A stretch of DNA of 64,000 bases, taken from NCBI GenBank assembly GCA_043787975.1, contig JAYVUK010000001.1, positions 62,001 through 126,000 on the forward strand. Direction: 5' to 3'. Of the stretch, positions 26,738 through 34,941 are shown piece after piece; position 1 is the stretch's first letter; each line of letters opens with the position of its first letter. The notes under the pieces were generated by a model. That model saw nothing but the letters and a program-made list of their open reading frames with translations, did no database searches and was not told where the DNA came from. Made by a program: the position numbers and the translations under genes. The DNA comes from JAPLDA01 sp043787975 (GTDB lineage: Bacteria; Bacteroidota; Bacteroidia; AKYH767-A; 2013-40CM-41-45).

Positions 26738-26742
26738 TCTTC

Positions 26743-27516
26743 TCATACTTTATTAAAATCTTTTAATCGGATTTGAGTGATCACATTTTTTGTATTGGTT
26801 GCGAAATCTCCTTTCATCATCCAATCGTAATAAGAAGGTTCTGTCTTAAAAATATCAGAAACTAATTTGCCTTTGTACTTACCGAAATTAAAAGTCTCTT
26901 CTCCTTTTTCATTGAATACAATTCTTCCTGCGAGATCAACATTTTTTGTGATAGAACTGAATTGAGAGAGCGAATCCACATCATTTTTTAAGGATTCATA
27001 TTTTTCCAGCTGCGCAACCAATACTTCATACGTAGCAAGTGTATCCGCTTCCGCGCTGTGCGCATTCTCAAGGCTCTTGTCACAATAAAATTTATAAGCT
27101 GCAGAAAGTGTGCGTTGCTCCATCTTGTGAAAGATGTTCTGTACATCGATCAGTTTTCGTTGGCTTAAATCGAAATTGATATCAACACGGGTAAACTCTT
27201 CAATGAGCAGCGGAACATCAAATTTGTTGGAGTTGTATCCTGCTAAATCACAGCCACCGATAAATGTATGGATGTCTCTCGCTATGTCTTTAAATGTCGG
27301 ACAATCCTTTACGTCTTCGTCAGCGATGTGATGAATGGCTGTAGTTTCAGGTGGAATTGGAATGGTCGGATTAACTTTCAGTGTCTTTGATTCGCGATTT
27401 CCGTTCGGGTGAATTTTTAACAAGGATATTTCTACAATTCTATCTGCACCAACATTGACTCCTGTTGTTTCAAGATCGAGAAAAACGAGCGGACGGGTAA
27501 GTTTTAACTGTGTCAT
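26743..27516 (-). CDS. DnaQ-like 3'-5' exonuclease (DEDDh)
   Basis: A 257-residue protein with a DEDDh exonuclease domain (about 8-170): FLDLETTG with Asp14 and Glu16, YNSNKFDVPLL (third acidic residue), and AHSAEADT carrying the catalytic His and last Asp. The C-terminal about 60 residues (TFNFGKYKGKLVSDI...YYDWMMKGDF) form the small extra domain frequent in Bacteroidota homologues. It would trim 3' ends of DNA or RNA in repair or proofreading. It is separate from the polymerase gene. Confidence 0.9.
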   Translation of the reverse strand: MTQLKLTRPLVFLDLETTGVNVGADRIVEISLLKIHPNGNRESKTLKVNPTIPIPPETTAIHHIADEDVKDCPTFKDIARDIHTFIGGCDLAGYNSNKFDVPLLIEEFTRVDINFDLSQRKLIDVQNIFHKMEQRTLSAAYKFYCDKSLENAHSAEADTLATYEVLVAQLEKYESLKNDVDSLSQFSSITKNVDLAGRIVFNEKGEETFNFGKYKGKLVSDIFKTEPSYYDWMMKGDFATNTKNVITQIRLKDFNKV

Positions 27517-27522
27517 TTAAAT

Positions 27523-27564
27523 AGTTCTTAGTTCTTAGTTCTTAGTTATTAGTTATTAGTTATT
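27523..27564. repeat. Perfect tandem heptamer array, six units
   Basis: AGTTCTT three times, then AGTTATT three times, without interruption. The left end lies 6 bp from the exonuclease start codon, and the right end overlaps the stop codon of the PD40 protein gene, so the array fills the space between two genes read on the minus strand. Confidence 0.95.
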
Positions 27565-29182
27565 GCTTTCCGGTCTTTACCGTTACTTTTTTCTCAATGT
27601 TCTTCAACGGGAATTCATTTTCGATTGACATGTCGGCAACATACGGTTGAAAATTAAAGCCTTCAACGGTCAGCACATATTCACCGGGCTTTGCTGAAAA
27701 AATAAATTCATTTCCCGGTGAAGCAGGCCGGTAAACCATTAACACTTTGCCATCTGATTTACTGGCAAGCGTTGCTTTTGTAATTTCAACTTTTGTATTG
27801 GACTCCGAAGAAACAATTCCGGAAATCAACGCAAGAAAGGGATGATCAGTCGTATCGTTATACGTAACCTGGTAAATATCTTTATCACCAAATCCTCCTT
27901 CACGCATGCAAGCAATGTACGCGTGCTTTAGATCGCCGGTCATCGAGAAGAAGAGATTGTCCTCAGCCGTATTAATCGGGTAACCGACATTCACGGGCTC
28001 ACTCCATTTTCCTGATGATTCGTCAAACACAGAACGGAAAACATCATAACCACCCATGCTGTTATGACCTTTGGAACTGAAGTAAAGTGTTTTTCCATCG
28101 ATTGAAATGGACGGCGCATCTTCATCGTAACGACTATTGATCACCGAACCAAGATCCGTTGGTTCTCCCCATGCACCATCGTCTTTTCGTTTCGACATAA
28201 AAATATCACTGCCTCCAAGTGTTCCTTTTCGTTCGCTTGCAAAATAAATTGTTGATCCGTCCAATGAAATTGAAGCTGCGGTTTCAATAGACTTTGTACT
28301 CACAGGAGGTTCCACCAACATGGACTTCAGCCAGGTTTTCCCTTTCAGTATAGAAGATGCAATATCACTTGATGCATCTATATTGTCGAGAAAGATGAGC
28401 ATTAAATTTCCATCGGCGGATAAGCCGACGCACTCTTCATCCCATTCTGTATTGATGGCAGCACCCACACTTTTCGCTTTCGACCAACCGGTATCTTTCA
28501 ACATAGAAAAATAAACATCGGATGAATACATTCCCAAATCTGCAATGAAACCACCCATATTTCCTTTCCTTCGTGTAGTGAACACCAGCAGTTTTCCGTC
28601 GGCTGAAACAAGCGGGTTGCATTCAAGGAACGGTGTGTTGATAGCTTTGCCAACATTTTCAAATGTGACATTGACAGGATGCTTTGTCAGTTCCTTTGCA
28701 TTGTTGCACATTTCGATTTGACGTTCGACATCTAAAAAATCAATGATCGGTTTTGAATGCGCATTCACTTTGTAATCTTCATAAGCTTTGATGGCATCAT
28801 CCCACCGTTCAGCATACATGTATGCAAGACCTAAAAAGTATTGTGTTTCTTTGCGAGGCGTTTTTGATTTCGCGACCGCTTCAAAATATTCAATGGCTTT
28901 TGCCTTGTTCACATTGGTTTGAAGATAACAAATACCCAAACGGTAACTCGCTTCAGGATTATTCGGATCATCTTTGATCACTTCCTGGTAACCTTTTAAA
29001 GCGCTGTTGTAATTTCCGGCATTAAAAAAGGAACCGGCATCTTTTTTCGCAACCTTGACTTCTTCCGCAGTGAGTGTATGTGTTTTTGCTTTTTGAGCAT
29101 TCGAGCACAAACCGGCACTCACAAAAAATAATACAGACAGAAATTTTTTCGCTGATGGGGAATTGAATAGAATATTGCTCAC
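27560..29182 (-). CDS. TPR/PD40 beta-propeller exported protein lacking the OmpA domain
   Basis: A 540-residue protein with a signal peptide (about 1-29, ...AGLCSNA|Q), TPR repeats (about 45-165, GNYNSALKGYQEVIKDDPNNPEA), a PD40/WD40-like propeller (about 185-430, with repeated 'SLDGSTIYFASERKGTLGGSDIFM'-type blades) and a carboxypeptidase-regulatory-like fold (about 445-535). The same order is seen in the 670-residue gene at 48146, which continues into an OmpA domain; here the protein ends just where that domain would begin. It is likely periplasmic or outer-membrane associated, of PorE/T9SS-accessory type. It lies 53 bp downstream of the E2 gene. Confidence 0.82.
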   Translation of the reverse strand: MSNILFNSPSAKKFLSVLFFVSAGLCSNAQKAKTHTLTAEEVKVAKKDAGSFFNAGNYNSALKGYQEVIKDDPNNPEASYRLGICYLQTNVNKAKAIEYFEAVAKSKTPRKETQYFLGLAYMYAERWDDAIKAYEDYKVNAHSKPIIDFLDVERQIEMCNNAKELTKHPVNVTFENVGKAINTPFLECNPLVSADGKLLVFTTRRKGNMGGFIADLGMYSSDVYFSMLKDTGWSKAKSVGAAINTEWDEECVGLSADGNLMLIFLDNIDASSDIASSILKGKTWLKSMLVEPPVSTKSIETAASISLDGSTIYFASERKGTLGGSDIFMSKRKDDGAWGEPTDLGSVINSRYDEDAPSISIDGKTLYFSSKGHNSMGGYDVFRSVFDESSGKWSEPVNVGYPINTAEDNLFFSMTGDLKHAYIACMREGGFGDKDIYQVTYNDTTDHPFLALISGIVSSESNTKVEITKATLASKSDGKVLMVYRPASPGNEFIFSAKPGEYVLTVEGFNFQPYVADMSIENEFPLKNIEKKVTVKTGKQ

Positions 29183-29235
29183 GTGTTAATTGGAATTTTG
29201 AAATTGAAAAACGGAAAGTCCTGTTGTTGACGGAA

Positions 29236-30564
29236 TCAGATGATTCTGTTTACATCAAATTGTTCAAGGTAATCAGCGATGCGTTTGAGAAAACTTCCAC
29301 CCAACGAACCATCCACAACACGATGATCGTAGGACAAAGAAAGAAACATCATGTGACGGATGCCGATGCTATCACCTTGTGGAGTTTCAATGACAGCGGG
29401 CTTTTTGCGAATAGCTCCCAGCGCCAAAATAGCAACCTGCGGCTGGTTGATGATCGGAGTTCCCATCACGTTTCCAAAGGTTCCCACATTGGTAATGGTA
29501 AATGTTCCGTCCTGGATTTCTTCGGGCTTCAGTTTGTTGTTGCGTGCACGTGATGCAAGATCGTTCACCATTTTTGTGATGCCTGTCAGATTCAGGTAGT
29601 CGGCTTTCTTTATAACAGGAACAATCAAATTCCCTGACGGCAATGCAGTTGCCATTCCGATGTTGATGTCTTTCTTGATGATAATTTTTGTTCCATCAAC
29701 GGATACATTGATCATCGGAAAATCTTTGATGGCTTTCACAACGGCTTCAATGAAAACGGGTGTATACGTGATTTTTTCTTTCTCACGTTTTTCAAAATCA
29801 TTTTTCACTTTCTCTCTCCACTTCACCAAATTGGTTACATCCGCTTCCACAAACGAAGTAACGTGCGGAGAAGTATGTTTACTCATCACCATGTGATCGG
29901 CAATAAGTTTTCGCATGCGATCCATTTCGATAATCTCTGTATTTCCACTCACGGAGATTGAAGGAGAAGAATAAGAAGGTTGGGAAGGAATTGCAACAAC
30001 AGGAACCGGTTGCTGAACAGTTGTCTTTCCTTTTTGTTGAATATGCTTTAGAAGATCTTCTTTGGTAACACGTTCATTCATACCGGAACCTTTGATGGAT
30101 TCCAGCTCCGACATGGCAATTCCTTCTTGCTTTGCGATGTTGCGCACCAGCGGAGAATAAAATTTTCCGGAAGATGATTTAGAAATTATTTCGGAAGAAA
30201 TACTTACTAAAGAAGGAGTAGAAGTGGTTGCCGAAGGAACAGGAATTTTTTTCTCCGCAGTTCCATTGGAAGAAATTGATTTAGATGCGGGAGTTGATGG
30301 AGCAGGAGCTGAAGTTTGAGCAACTTCGCCTTCTGCAGCAATCAGCGCAATTACTTCACCGACCTTTACGACTTGTCCTTCTTCAAATAATATTTTAGAA
30401 AGAACTCCGGCAGCAGGAGAAGGAATTTCTGAATCTACTTTGTCGGTTGCAATTTCGAGAACCGTTTCATCGGCTTCAATTCTATCGCCTTCCTTTTTCA
30501 GCCACTTTAATATAGTTGCTTCTGCAACACTTTCGCCCATCTTGGGCATTATCATTTGAATCAT
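29236..30564 (-). CDS. 2-oxo acid dehydrogenase E2 (dihydrolipoyl acyltransferase)
   Basis: A 442-residue E2 core subunit of a 2-oxo acid dehydrogenase complex. It has one lipoyl domain (1-77) with lipoylated Lys42 in EIATDKVDSE, a Pro/Ala/Ser linker, an E3-binding domain (about 137-170, SPLVRNIAKQEGI), another linker, and the acyltransferase domain (about 210-440) with catalytic DHRVVDG (His414). With one lipoyl domain and no adjacent E1, branched-chain 2-oxo acid or 2-oxoglutarate are both possible; I lean to the branched-chain type. A heptamer array lies directly before its start codon. Confidence 0.9.
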   Translation of the reverse strand: MIQMIMPKMGESVAEATILKWLKKEGDRIEADETVLEIATDKVDSEIPSPAAGVLSKILFEEGQVVKVGEVIALIAAEGEVAQTSAPAPSTPASKSISSNGTAEKKIPVPSATTSTPSLVSISSEIISKSSSGKFYSPLVRNIAKQEGIAMSELESIKGSGMNERVTKEDLLKHIQQKGKTTVQQPVPVVAIPSQPSYSSPSISVSGNTEIIEMDRMRKLIADHMVMSKHTSPHVTSFVEADVTNLVKWREKVKNDFEKREKEKITYTPVFIEAVVKAIKDFPMINVSVDGTKIIIKKDINIGMATALPSGNLIVPVIKKADYLNLTGITKMVNDLASRARNNKLKPEEIQDGTFTITNVGTFGNVMGTPIINQPQVAILALGAIRKKPAVIETPQGDSIGIRHMMFLSLSYDHRVVDGSLGGSFLKRIADYLEQFDVNRII

Positions 30565-30569
30565 TTCAG

Positions 30570-30597
30570 GTTTACGGTTTACAGTTTACGGTTAAGC
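30570..30597. repeat. Tandem heptamer array, GTTTACR family
   Basis: Four units in one direction: GTTTACG, GTTTACA, GTTTACG, GTTAAGC. It begins 5 bp upstream of the E2 start codon, between the start and the candidate -7 box at 30609-30616, so it would be in the transcribed leader. Confidence 0.85.
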
Positions 30598-30608
30598 AAA
30601 CAGACGGA

Positions 30609-30616
30609 CAAAATTA
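30609..30616 (-). promoter_or_regulatory. Putative -7 element of the E2 gene
   Basis: On the minus strand this reads TAATTTTG, 44 nt before the start at 30564. No clear -33. Confidence 0.4.
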
Positions 30617-30641
30617 GAAATTAAAATGATAAGAGAATCGA

Positions 30642-32624
30642 TTATCTGCCCAACTTTTGTAGACCTTTTTTCACTATTTTCAAATCAATATTGACGTGAT
30701 AATCTTTCGCATACAAAGAATTCAGGCGATGAATGGTTTGTTCGTCGAGTTTTTTATCTGAGAAAAGATCAAGAGGAGTTAAAACTCCATTCCTGATTTT
30801 AGGTAAATTATTATTTGCCGATTCAATTTGAGAGTAATAACCAATCCACGAAATTTTTCCAATCAACACAGTAAAAATGTTTTTCAGATAACCGATTGGA
30901 TTTTTCTGAAGAAAAATCAGAACCGGACTTGCAACTAAAAACACGAGACTCAATAAAATATCTATCACGCGCTTGTTCCTTTTGTTTACATTTTTTGAAA
31001 TGCTGTTGATGTCGATGACGTACAGTTCTCCGGGATTGTCAATGGAACTGCTGCCGATGATGAACAAACTTTCAGGAGGTGCAATTTTATATTCAACTTC
31101 CTTCATCGTGGAAACTGACATGTAGTTGATAATTTGATTCGACGGAATATCCTTCGCGCAAAAAATTACTTCATCAATCGAATATACTTCCATGATCTCC
31201 CCGAATCTTTCAGAAGTTCCAAGAACATATTTTTCAAATTCGGGAATTGATTTTCCTGAGCCGTTCGGAATTGAATCAACTGTTGGTTTTATAAAGCCAA
31301 TAAAATTATGTGTGGAACCTGATAACTTTAAAAGCGATAACACACGGCTTCCTTCTTCTTCATCGCCTGCAATTAGCAGGCGTTTCCGTGCATTGCTTTC
31401 AAGCATGAAACCATTCCAGTGAAAAAGGTTGATGATGAGTCGGGAAACAATCATAGAAATGCTCGCCCAAATGGCACCCAATAAAATCAACGCACGCGAG
31501 AAACGAAACGATTCAGGGAGCAATGCATAGATGACGAGAATTAAAATGGTTCCTCCGAAAATTCCACGAATGATTTTTTGCAATCGTACCGGCTGATCAT
31601 ATCCACCGCTGAAATAAACAGCTACGATCCATGCAAAAATATAACAGGGAACGGCAAAGAGAATGAACGTGTCAGGATAATTCACAAACATGTTCTCACT
31701 CCAGTAATTCTTTAGAAACGTCATTCCTGCGAAAAGAATGAGTACATCCAGCAAAACAAAAATGATTTTTTTGAAAAAGCGGACGGCGATGGCAGAACCT
31801 GCGCGCAGGTAAATGGCAATCCGGATGATGAAAGAAAAAAGAGATGCGTTCTTTTTTGAAAAATGTTTTTGCGCGAAAATGATCATCGCGTTATAAAACA
31901 CGAACACATAATTCACACTGCTTTTTTTGGTGCTCTCGCCTTTGTAATGAATGATGCGTGTTTCAGGGAAATAATAATTTTTAAATCCGGCTTGGGTAAT
32001 GCGATAGGATAAGTCGATGTCCTCACCATACATAAAGAATGTTTCATCCAGCAACCCGATCTTATCCAATACAGACTTCCTGAGAAGCATAAATGCTCCT
32101 GCAAGCACATCCACTTCATGAATTTTATTTTGATCGAGATAGGAGAGATGATACTTGCCAAATGTTTTTGATCGCGGAAATAATTTTGCCAAACCGAACA
32201 TTTTATAAAATGCAACGGTCGGAGTAGGCAAGCCGCGTTTTGATTCGGGTAAAAATTTTCCGCTACCGTCAATCATTTTTACGCCGAGCCCTCCGGCTTC
32301 AGGATGAGCATCCATGAAGCGGACAATTTTCCCAAAGGTATCTTCCTCGACAATGGTATCCGGATTCAACAACAAAATATATTCACCTGTTGAAAGCTCG
32401 ATGGCCTGGTTGTTTGCCTTTGAAAATCCTTTGTTGTCTTTGTTCGGGATTAATTTTACGTCGGGAAATTTTTTTTCAACCATGTCAATGGAACCATCCA
32501 CTGAATTATTGTCCACGACAAAAATCTCAGTATCCGTTTTTGCAGACGCCTTCAGTACAGAATGAAGACATTGCTCAAGGAAATATTTCACATTGTAATT
32601 GACAATGACAACCGATAGCTTCAC
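30642..32624 (-). CDS. GT2 glycosyltransferase fused to degenerate WcaJ-like membrane protein
   Basis: A 660-residue fusion. Residues 1-about 250 are a family-2 glycosyltransferase of rhamnosyltransferase type (LSVVIVNYNV, DNNSVDGS, LLLNPDT, FFMYGEDIDLSYR). Residues about 270-400 hold four to five membrane helices. Residues about 410-530 form a nucleotide-binding-like cytosolic fold (RLLIAGDEEEGSRV). After that comes KRVIDILLSLVFLVASPVLIFL, the membrane hairpin of polyprenyl-phosphate sugar transferases, but the catalytic part that normally follows is missing and the text jumps to ISWIGYYS. It is likely a cell-envelope glycan enzyme whose second half is structural or regulatory. Confidence 0.82.
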   Translation of the reverse strand: MKLSVVIVNYNVKYFLEQCLHSVLKASAKTDTEIFVVDNNSVDGSIDMVEKKFPDVKLIPNKDNKGFSKANNQAIELSTGEYILLLNPDTIVEEDTFGKIVRFMDAHPEAGGLGVKMIDGSGKFLPESKRGLPTPTVAFYKMFGLAKLFPRSKTFGKYHLSYLDQNKIHEVDVLAGAFMLLRKSVLDKIGLLDETFFMYGEDIDLSYRITQAGFKNYYFPETRIIHYKGESTKKSSVNYVFVFYNAMIIFAQKHFSKKNASLFSFIIRIAIYLRAGSAIAVRFFKKIIFVLLDVLILFAGMTFLKNYWSENMFVNYPDTFILFAVPCYIFAWIVAVYFSGGYDQPVRLQKIIRGIFGGTILILVIYALLPESFRFSRALILLGAIWASISMIVSRLIINLFHWNGFMLESNARKRLLIAGDEEEGSRVLSLLKLSGSTHNFIGFIKPTVDSIPNGSGKSIPEFEKYVLGTSERFGEIMEVYSIDEVIFCAKDIPSNQIINYMSVSTMKEVEYKIAPPESLFIIGSSSIDNPGELYVIDINSISKNVNKRNKRVIDILLSLVFLVASPVLIFLQKNPIGYLKNIFTVLIGKISWIGYYSQIESANNNLPKIRNGVLTPLDLFSDKKLDEQTIHRLNSLYAKDYHVNIDLKIVKKGLQKLGR

Positions 32625-32673
32625 GACGGATTTGAAGATTTGATAATTTGCAGACGGGCTGATTAGCCGATCG

Positions 32674-32681
32674 CAAACCTA
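32674..32681 (-). promoter_or_regulatory. Putative -7 element of the GT2 fusion gene
   Basis: On the minus strand this reads TAGGTTTG, 49 nt before the start at 32624. No clear -33. Confidence 0.45.
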
Positions 32682-32785
32682 ATTAATTTTAACGATAAGG
32701 GAATTGATCTAACGAAAGCTTCGTAAATTAATTGACCAGTTTCACAAGAATTATTTTCTACCTTAGCCGGACTAAAACACACATC

Positions 32786-33637
32786 ATGAAAAAACTACTA
32801 CTTACTTGTTTAATAATTGTGTCTGCGTTGAGTCAATCGCATTCTCAAAATGTTTTGAATCCCGGTTTTGAAAACTGGACAGTCGGAGATCCGGATTATT
32901 GGTTAACCAATAGCTTTGTCGGAAACGTTTGTGTTTCACAATCTGCTGATGCGCATTCAGGAAGTTCAAGTGCTCGTGCTGATGTGATCAGTTTTAGCGG
33001 GACTCCTTATACTCCTGTTGTATCTTCTGATTCAACGTATGGTTTTCCTGTGAGCCAGGCATTTACCACACTTGAATTCTGGTATAAACTAAATAGTGGT
33101 GTGTCAAATGACGCCATTGAAATGTTCGGCTTTATCTATGACGCAGCACATTCAGTAATTGGTTATACGGGCACGATCATCGGGACCAATACAAATACGT
33201 ATGTGCATGTAGCCATACCCATTGCTTATTCAGGAACTGGACCGGCTAACTGCCTGATTTATTTTACGGTCGTAGATACCACTGCAACAAGCACCGGCAC
33301 TCACATTGGCACCTATTTCCTGTTGGATGATGTACAGCTGACAAACAATTTGGTTGGAGTTACGGAAAATACTGTTGATGCAATATGTCTGAAAGCTTTT
33401 CCAAATCCGACTGTTAATAAAACCGTGTTGAGTTATTCTTTGAAGAGTACTTCGACAGTGAACATTAGCTTGTTTGATTTTGGAGGAAGGAAAATGTATA
33501 CACGGACGCATGAACGTATGAGCGCTGGAAGACAAGAGGAATCCATTGACTTAACTGATATTGCTGCGGGAAAATATATTTGCCTTGTGCGAACAGATTC
33601 GGGGACAGCGTCAACACTGATTGAAGTGGTAAAATGA
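32786..33637 (+). CDS. Secreted protein with T9SS type A sorting domain
   Basis: The start is ATG 32786 (MKKLLLTCLIIVSALSQSHSQ, 283 residues); the longer frame from TTG 32732 begins over the promoter region. The signal peptide ends about residue 20. The mature protein starts NVLNPGFENWTVGDPDYW and contains SGSSSARADV, the pattern of a carbohydrate-binding-like jelly-roll module common in PCMD-like surface proteins. The last about 75 residues are the T9SS domain (KAFPNPTVNKTVLSY ... GKYICLVRT). Exported and surface-attached or released; substrate unknown. Confidence 0.8.
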   Translation: MKKLLLTCLIIVSALSQSHSQNVLNPGFENWTVGDPDYWLTNSFVGNVCVSQSADAHSGSSSARADVISFSGTPYTPVVSSDSTYGFPVSQAFTTLEFWYKLNSGVSNDAIEMFGFIYDAAHSVIGYTGTIIGTNTNTYVHVAIPIAYSGTGPANCLIYFTVVDTTATSTGTHIGTYFLLDDVQLTNNLVGVTENTVDAICLKAFPNPTVNKTVLSYSLKSTSTVNISLFDFGGRKMYTRTHERMSAGRQEESIDLTDIAAGKYICLVRTDSGTASTLIEVVK

Positions 33638-33644
33638 TGTGGAG

Positions 33645-33676
33645 ATTTGCAAATGTGCAAATGTGAATGCTGCACC
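33645..33676. repeat. Octamer array, left flank of the S23 gene
   Basis: Units ATTTGCAA, ATGTGCAA, ATGTGAAT, GCTGCACC in the plus direction. It faces an inverted octamer array at 34073-34112 on the other side of the S23 gene. Confidence 0.7.
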
Positions 33677-33684
33677 AAAAGGAG

Positions 33685-33731
33685 TAATTGGAAAAATTAT
33701 TTTCTTGATGAAGAAATAATTTTTCCAATTA
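33685..33731. terminator. AT-rich hairpin, probable bidirectional terminator
   Basis: A stem of about 21 bp with one bulged T (33685-33706 with 33711-33731) and loop GATG. It lies between convergent genes and covers the last codons of the S23 gene. Confidence 0.65.
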
Positions 33732-34041
33732 TTCTCTTTATATTTTTTAAATCTTCAATTAATTGATCACATTCAGGATAATTTTTTGAATTCTTGCAAA
33801 GTTGTAATCTATATTCCGTTTCTTCCGCTTCTTTGTCTGCGATTTTCATTTTATGAATAAAATCTGCTTTGCTTTCTGCGCTTTGCGCTTCTTTTACATT
33901 TGAACCGATCGAAGTACCACATCTGTATAGCTGATTCGCCATGATGTATTTTCTTTTACTTTCAAGAAGTTCACAGTATTCGATTATTCCTATCGCAAAA
34001 GCAAAAGTTAAATCAACAATCAGGTTTTTCTTTTCTTCCAT
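33697..34041 (-). CDS. Four-helix-bundle protein (23S rRNA intervening-sequence family)
   Basis: A 114-residue S23/IVP-type protein: MEEKKNLIVDLTFAFAIGIIEYCELL, YIMANQLYRCGTSIGSNVKEAQSAES, ADFIHKMKIADKEAEETEYRLQLC. The conserved SIGSNVKEA turn and the amphipathic helices are typical. Start ATG 34041; the further upstream frame (to 34110) is only translation of an octamer array and nearby sequence. Members occur inside rRNA intervening sequences or, as here, as free-standing genes associated with repeats. The function is not established. The gene is bracketed by inverted octamer arrays. Confidence 0.88.
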   Translation of the reverse strand: MEEKKNLIVDLTFAFAIGIIEYCELLESKRKYIMANQLYRCGTSIGSNVKEAQSAESKADFIHKMKIADKEAEETEYRLQLCKNSKNYPECDQLIEDLKNIKRIIGKIISSSRK

Positions 34042-34072
34042 AGCGATGAATCTAAAAATTTGAATATTGAGA

Positions 34073-34112
34073 CGGCATATTTGCACAGCTTCACATCTGC
34101 TAATTTGCAAAT
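34073..34112. repeat. Octamer array, right flank of the S23 gene
   Basis: On the minus strand the units are ATTTGCAA, ATTAGCAG, ATGTGAAG, CTGTGCAA, ATATGCCG. The first is identical to the first unit of the left array (33645) in inverted orientation. Confidence 0.7.
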
Positions 34113-34120
34113 TCTGAAAA

Positions 34121-34750
34121 TTACTTCACGAGACTATTTTCATACAGCGTCCTGTTCACAATGGACCGGCCGAGTGTTGCTTCATCAGCGTATTCAAGTT
34201 CATCACCGATGGAAACACCGCGGGCGATGGTAGAAAATTTTAAGTCACCGCAATCTAACTGAAATATTTTTTTGTAGAGATAAAAGACAGTGGTGTCACC
34301 TTCCATGGTCGCGCTTAGCGCCATGATTACTTCATTGATTTTATCCGATGCGATTTTATTTAATAAGGTATCCACATTCAGATCACTTGGGCCGATACCA
34401 TCCATCGGAGAAATGATTCCCCCGAGCACGTGATATTTACCATGGAACTGATTGGTGTTTTCAATCGCAATCACATCACGCACATCTTCCACCACACAAA
34501 TCAGTGATGCATCACGTTTGTGATTGGAGCAAATGGAACAAACTTCTGTTTCTGAAATGTTGTGACATTCGACACAATACCTGATTTCATTGCGTAAGCG
34601 GAGAAACGTGTGACCAAATTTTTCCACTTCATCAGGAGATTGTTTTAAAAGATGAAGCACCAGTCGCAAGGCGGTTCTTCTTCCAATACCCGGCAATTTT
34701 GCGAATTCACTGACCGCTTCCTCTAATATTTTTGATGAATAGTTAGTCAA
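34121..34750 (-). CDS. recR: Recombination protein RecR
   Basis: RecR of the RecFOR pathway, loading RecA at gaps. It has a helix-hairpin-helix (LPGIGRRTALRLVLHLL), a C4 zinc finger (CVECHNISETEVCSIC), a Toprim domain (SLICVVEDVRDVIAIE ... HVLGGIISPMDGIGP) and the C-terminal Walker-B-like region (ARGVSIGDELEYADEATLGRSI). The family normally begins at NYSSKILEEAVSEFAKLPG, so TTG 34750 (209 residues) is the best start. ATG 34831 is an alternative, and the frame up to 34882 runs through heptamer repeats and is not credible as protein. Confidence 0.93.
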   Translation of the reverse strand: MTNYSSKILEEAVSEFAKLPGIGRRTALRLVLHLLKQSPDEVEKFGHTFLRLRNEIRYCVECHNISETEVCSICSNHKRDASLICVVEDVRDVIAIENTNQFHGKYHVLGGIISPMDGIGPSDLNVDTLLNKIASDKINEVIMALSATMEGDTTVFYLYKKIFQLDCGDLKFSTIARGVSIGDELEYADEATLGRSIVNRTLYENSLVK

Positions 34751-34833
34751 AATTTCGTGTTGATAAATTGTGAAGCACTTAGAAATTATTTCTCTGCTAA
34801 AATACTTACTTACTCTTGGTTCCGCAACCATTA

Positions 34834-34934
34834 TTAGAAATGAGAAATTAGAAAAATGGAAATTGGAAAATTGCCAGATCATTCCTGTAAACCATAAACC
34901 ATAAACTGTAAACTGTAAACTGTAAACCGTAAAC
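34834..34934. repeat. Two adjacent tandem heptamer arrays
   Basis: First array 34834-34875: TTAGAAA, TGAGAAA, TTAGAAA, AATGGAA, ATTGGAA, AATTGCC. Second array 34886-34934, seven units: TGTAAAC, CATAAAC twice, TGTAAAC three times, CGTAAAC. They fill the space between the divergent recR and symporter genes; the second ends 7 bp before the symporter start codon. Confidence 0.9.
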
Positions 34935-34941
34935 TATCCCT

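Noticed and set aside
27523..27564. Heptamer arrays as CRISPR arrays
   Set aside because: Units are 7-8 nt and directly adjacent, with no unique spacers and no cas genes nearby.
29224..29553. 109-residue plus-strand ORF
   Set aside because: Antisense to the catalytic end of the E2 gene.
33697..34110. S23 gene with start at 34110
   Set aside because: The extra 23 residues are encoded partly by the octamer array; the family begins at MEEKKNLIVDL.
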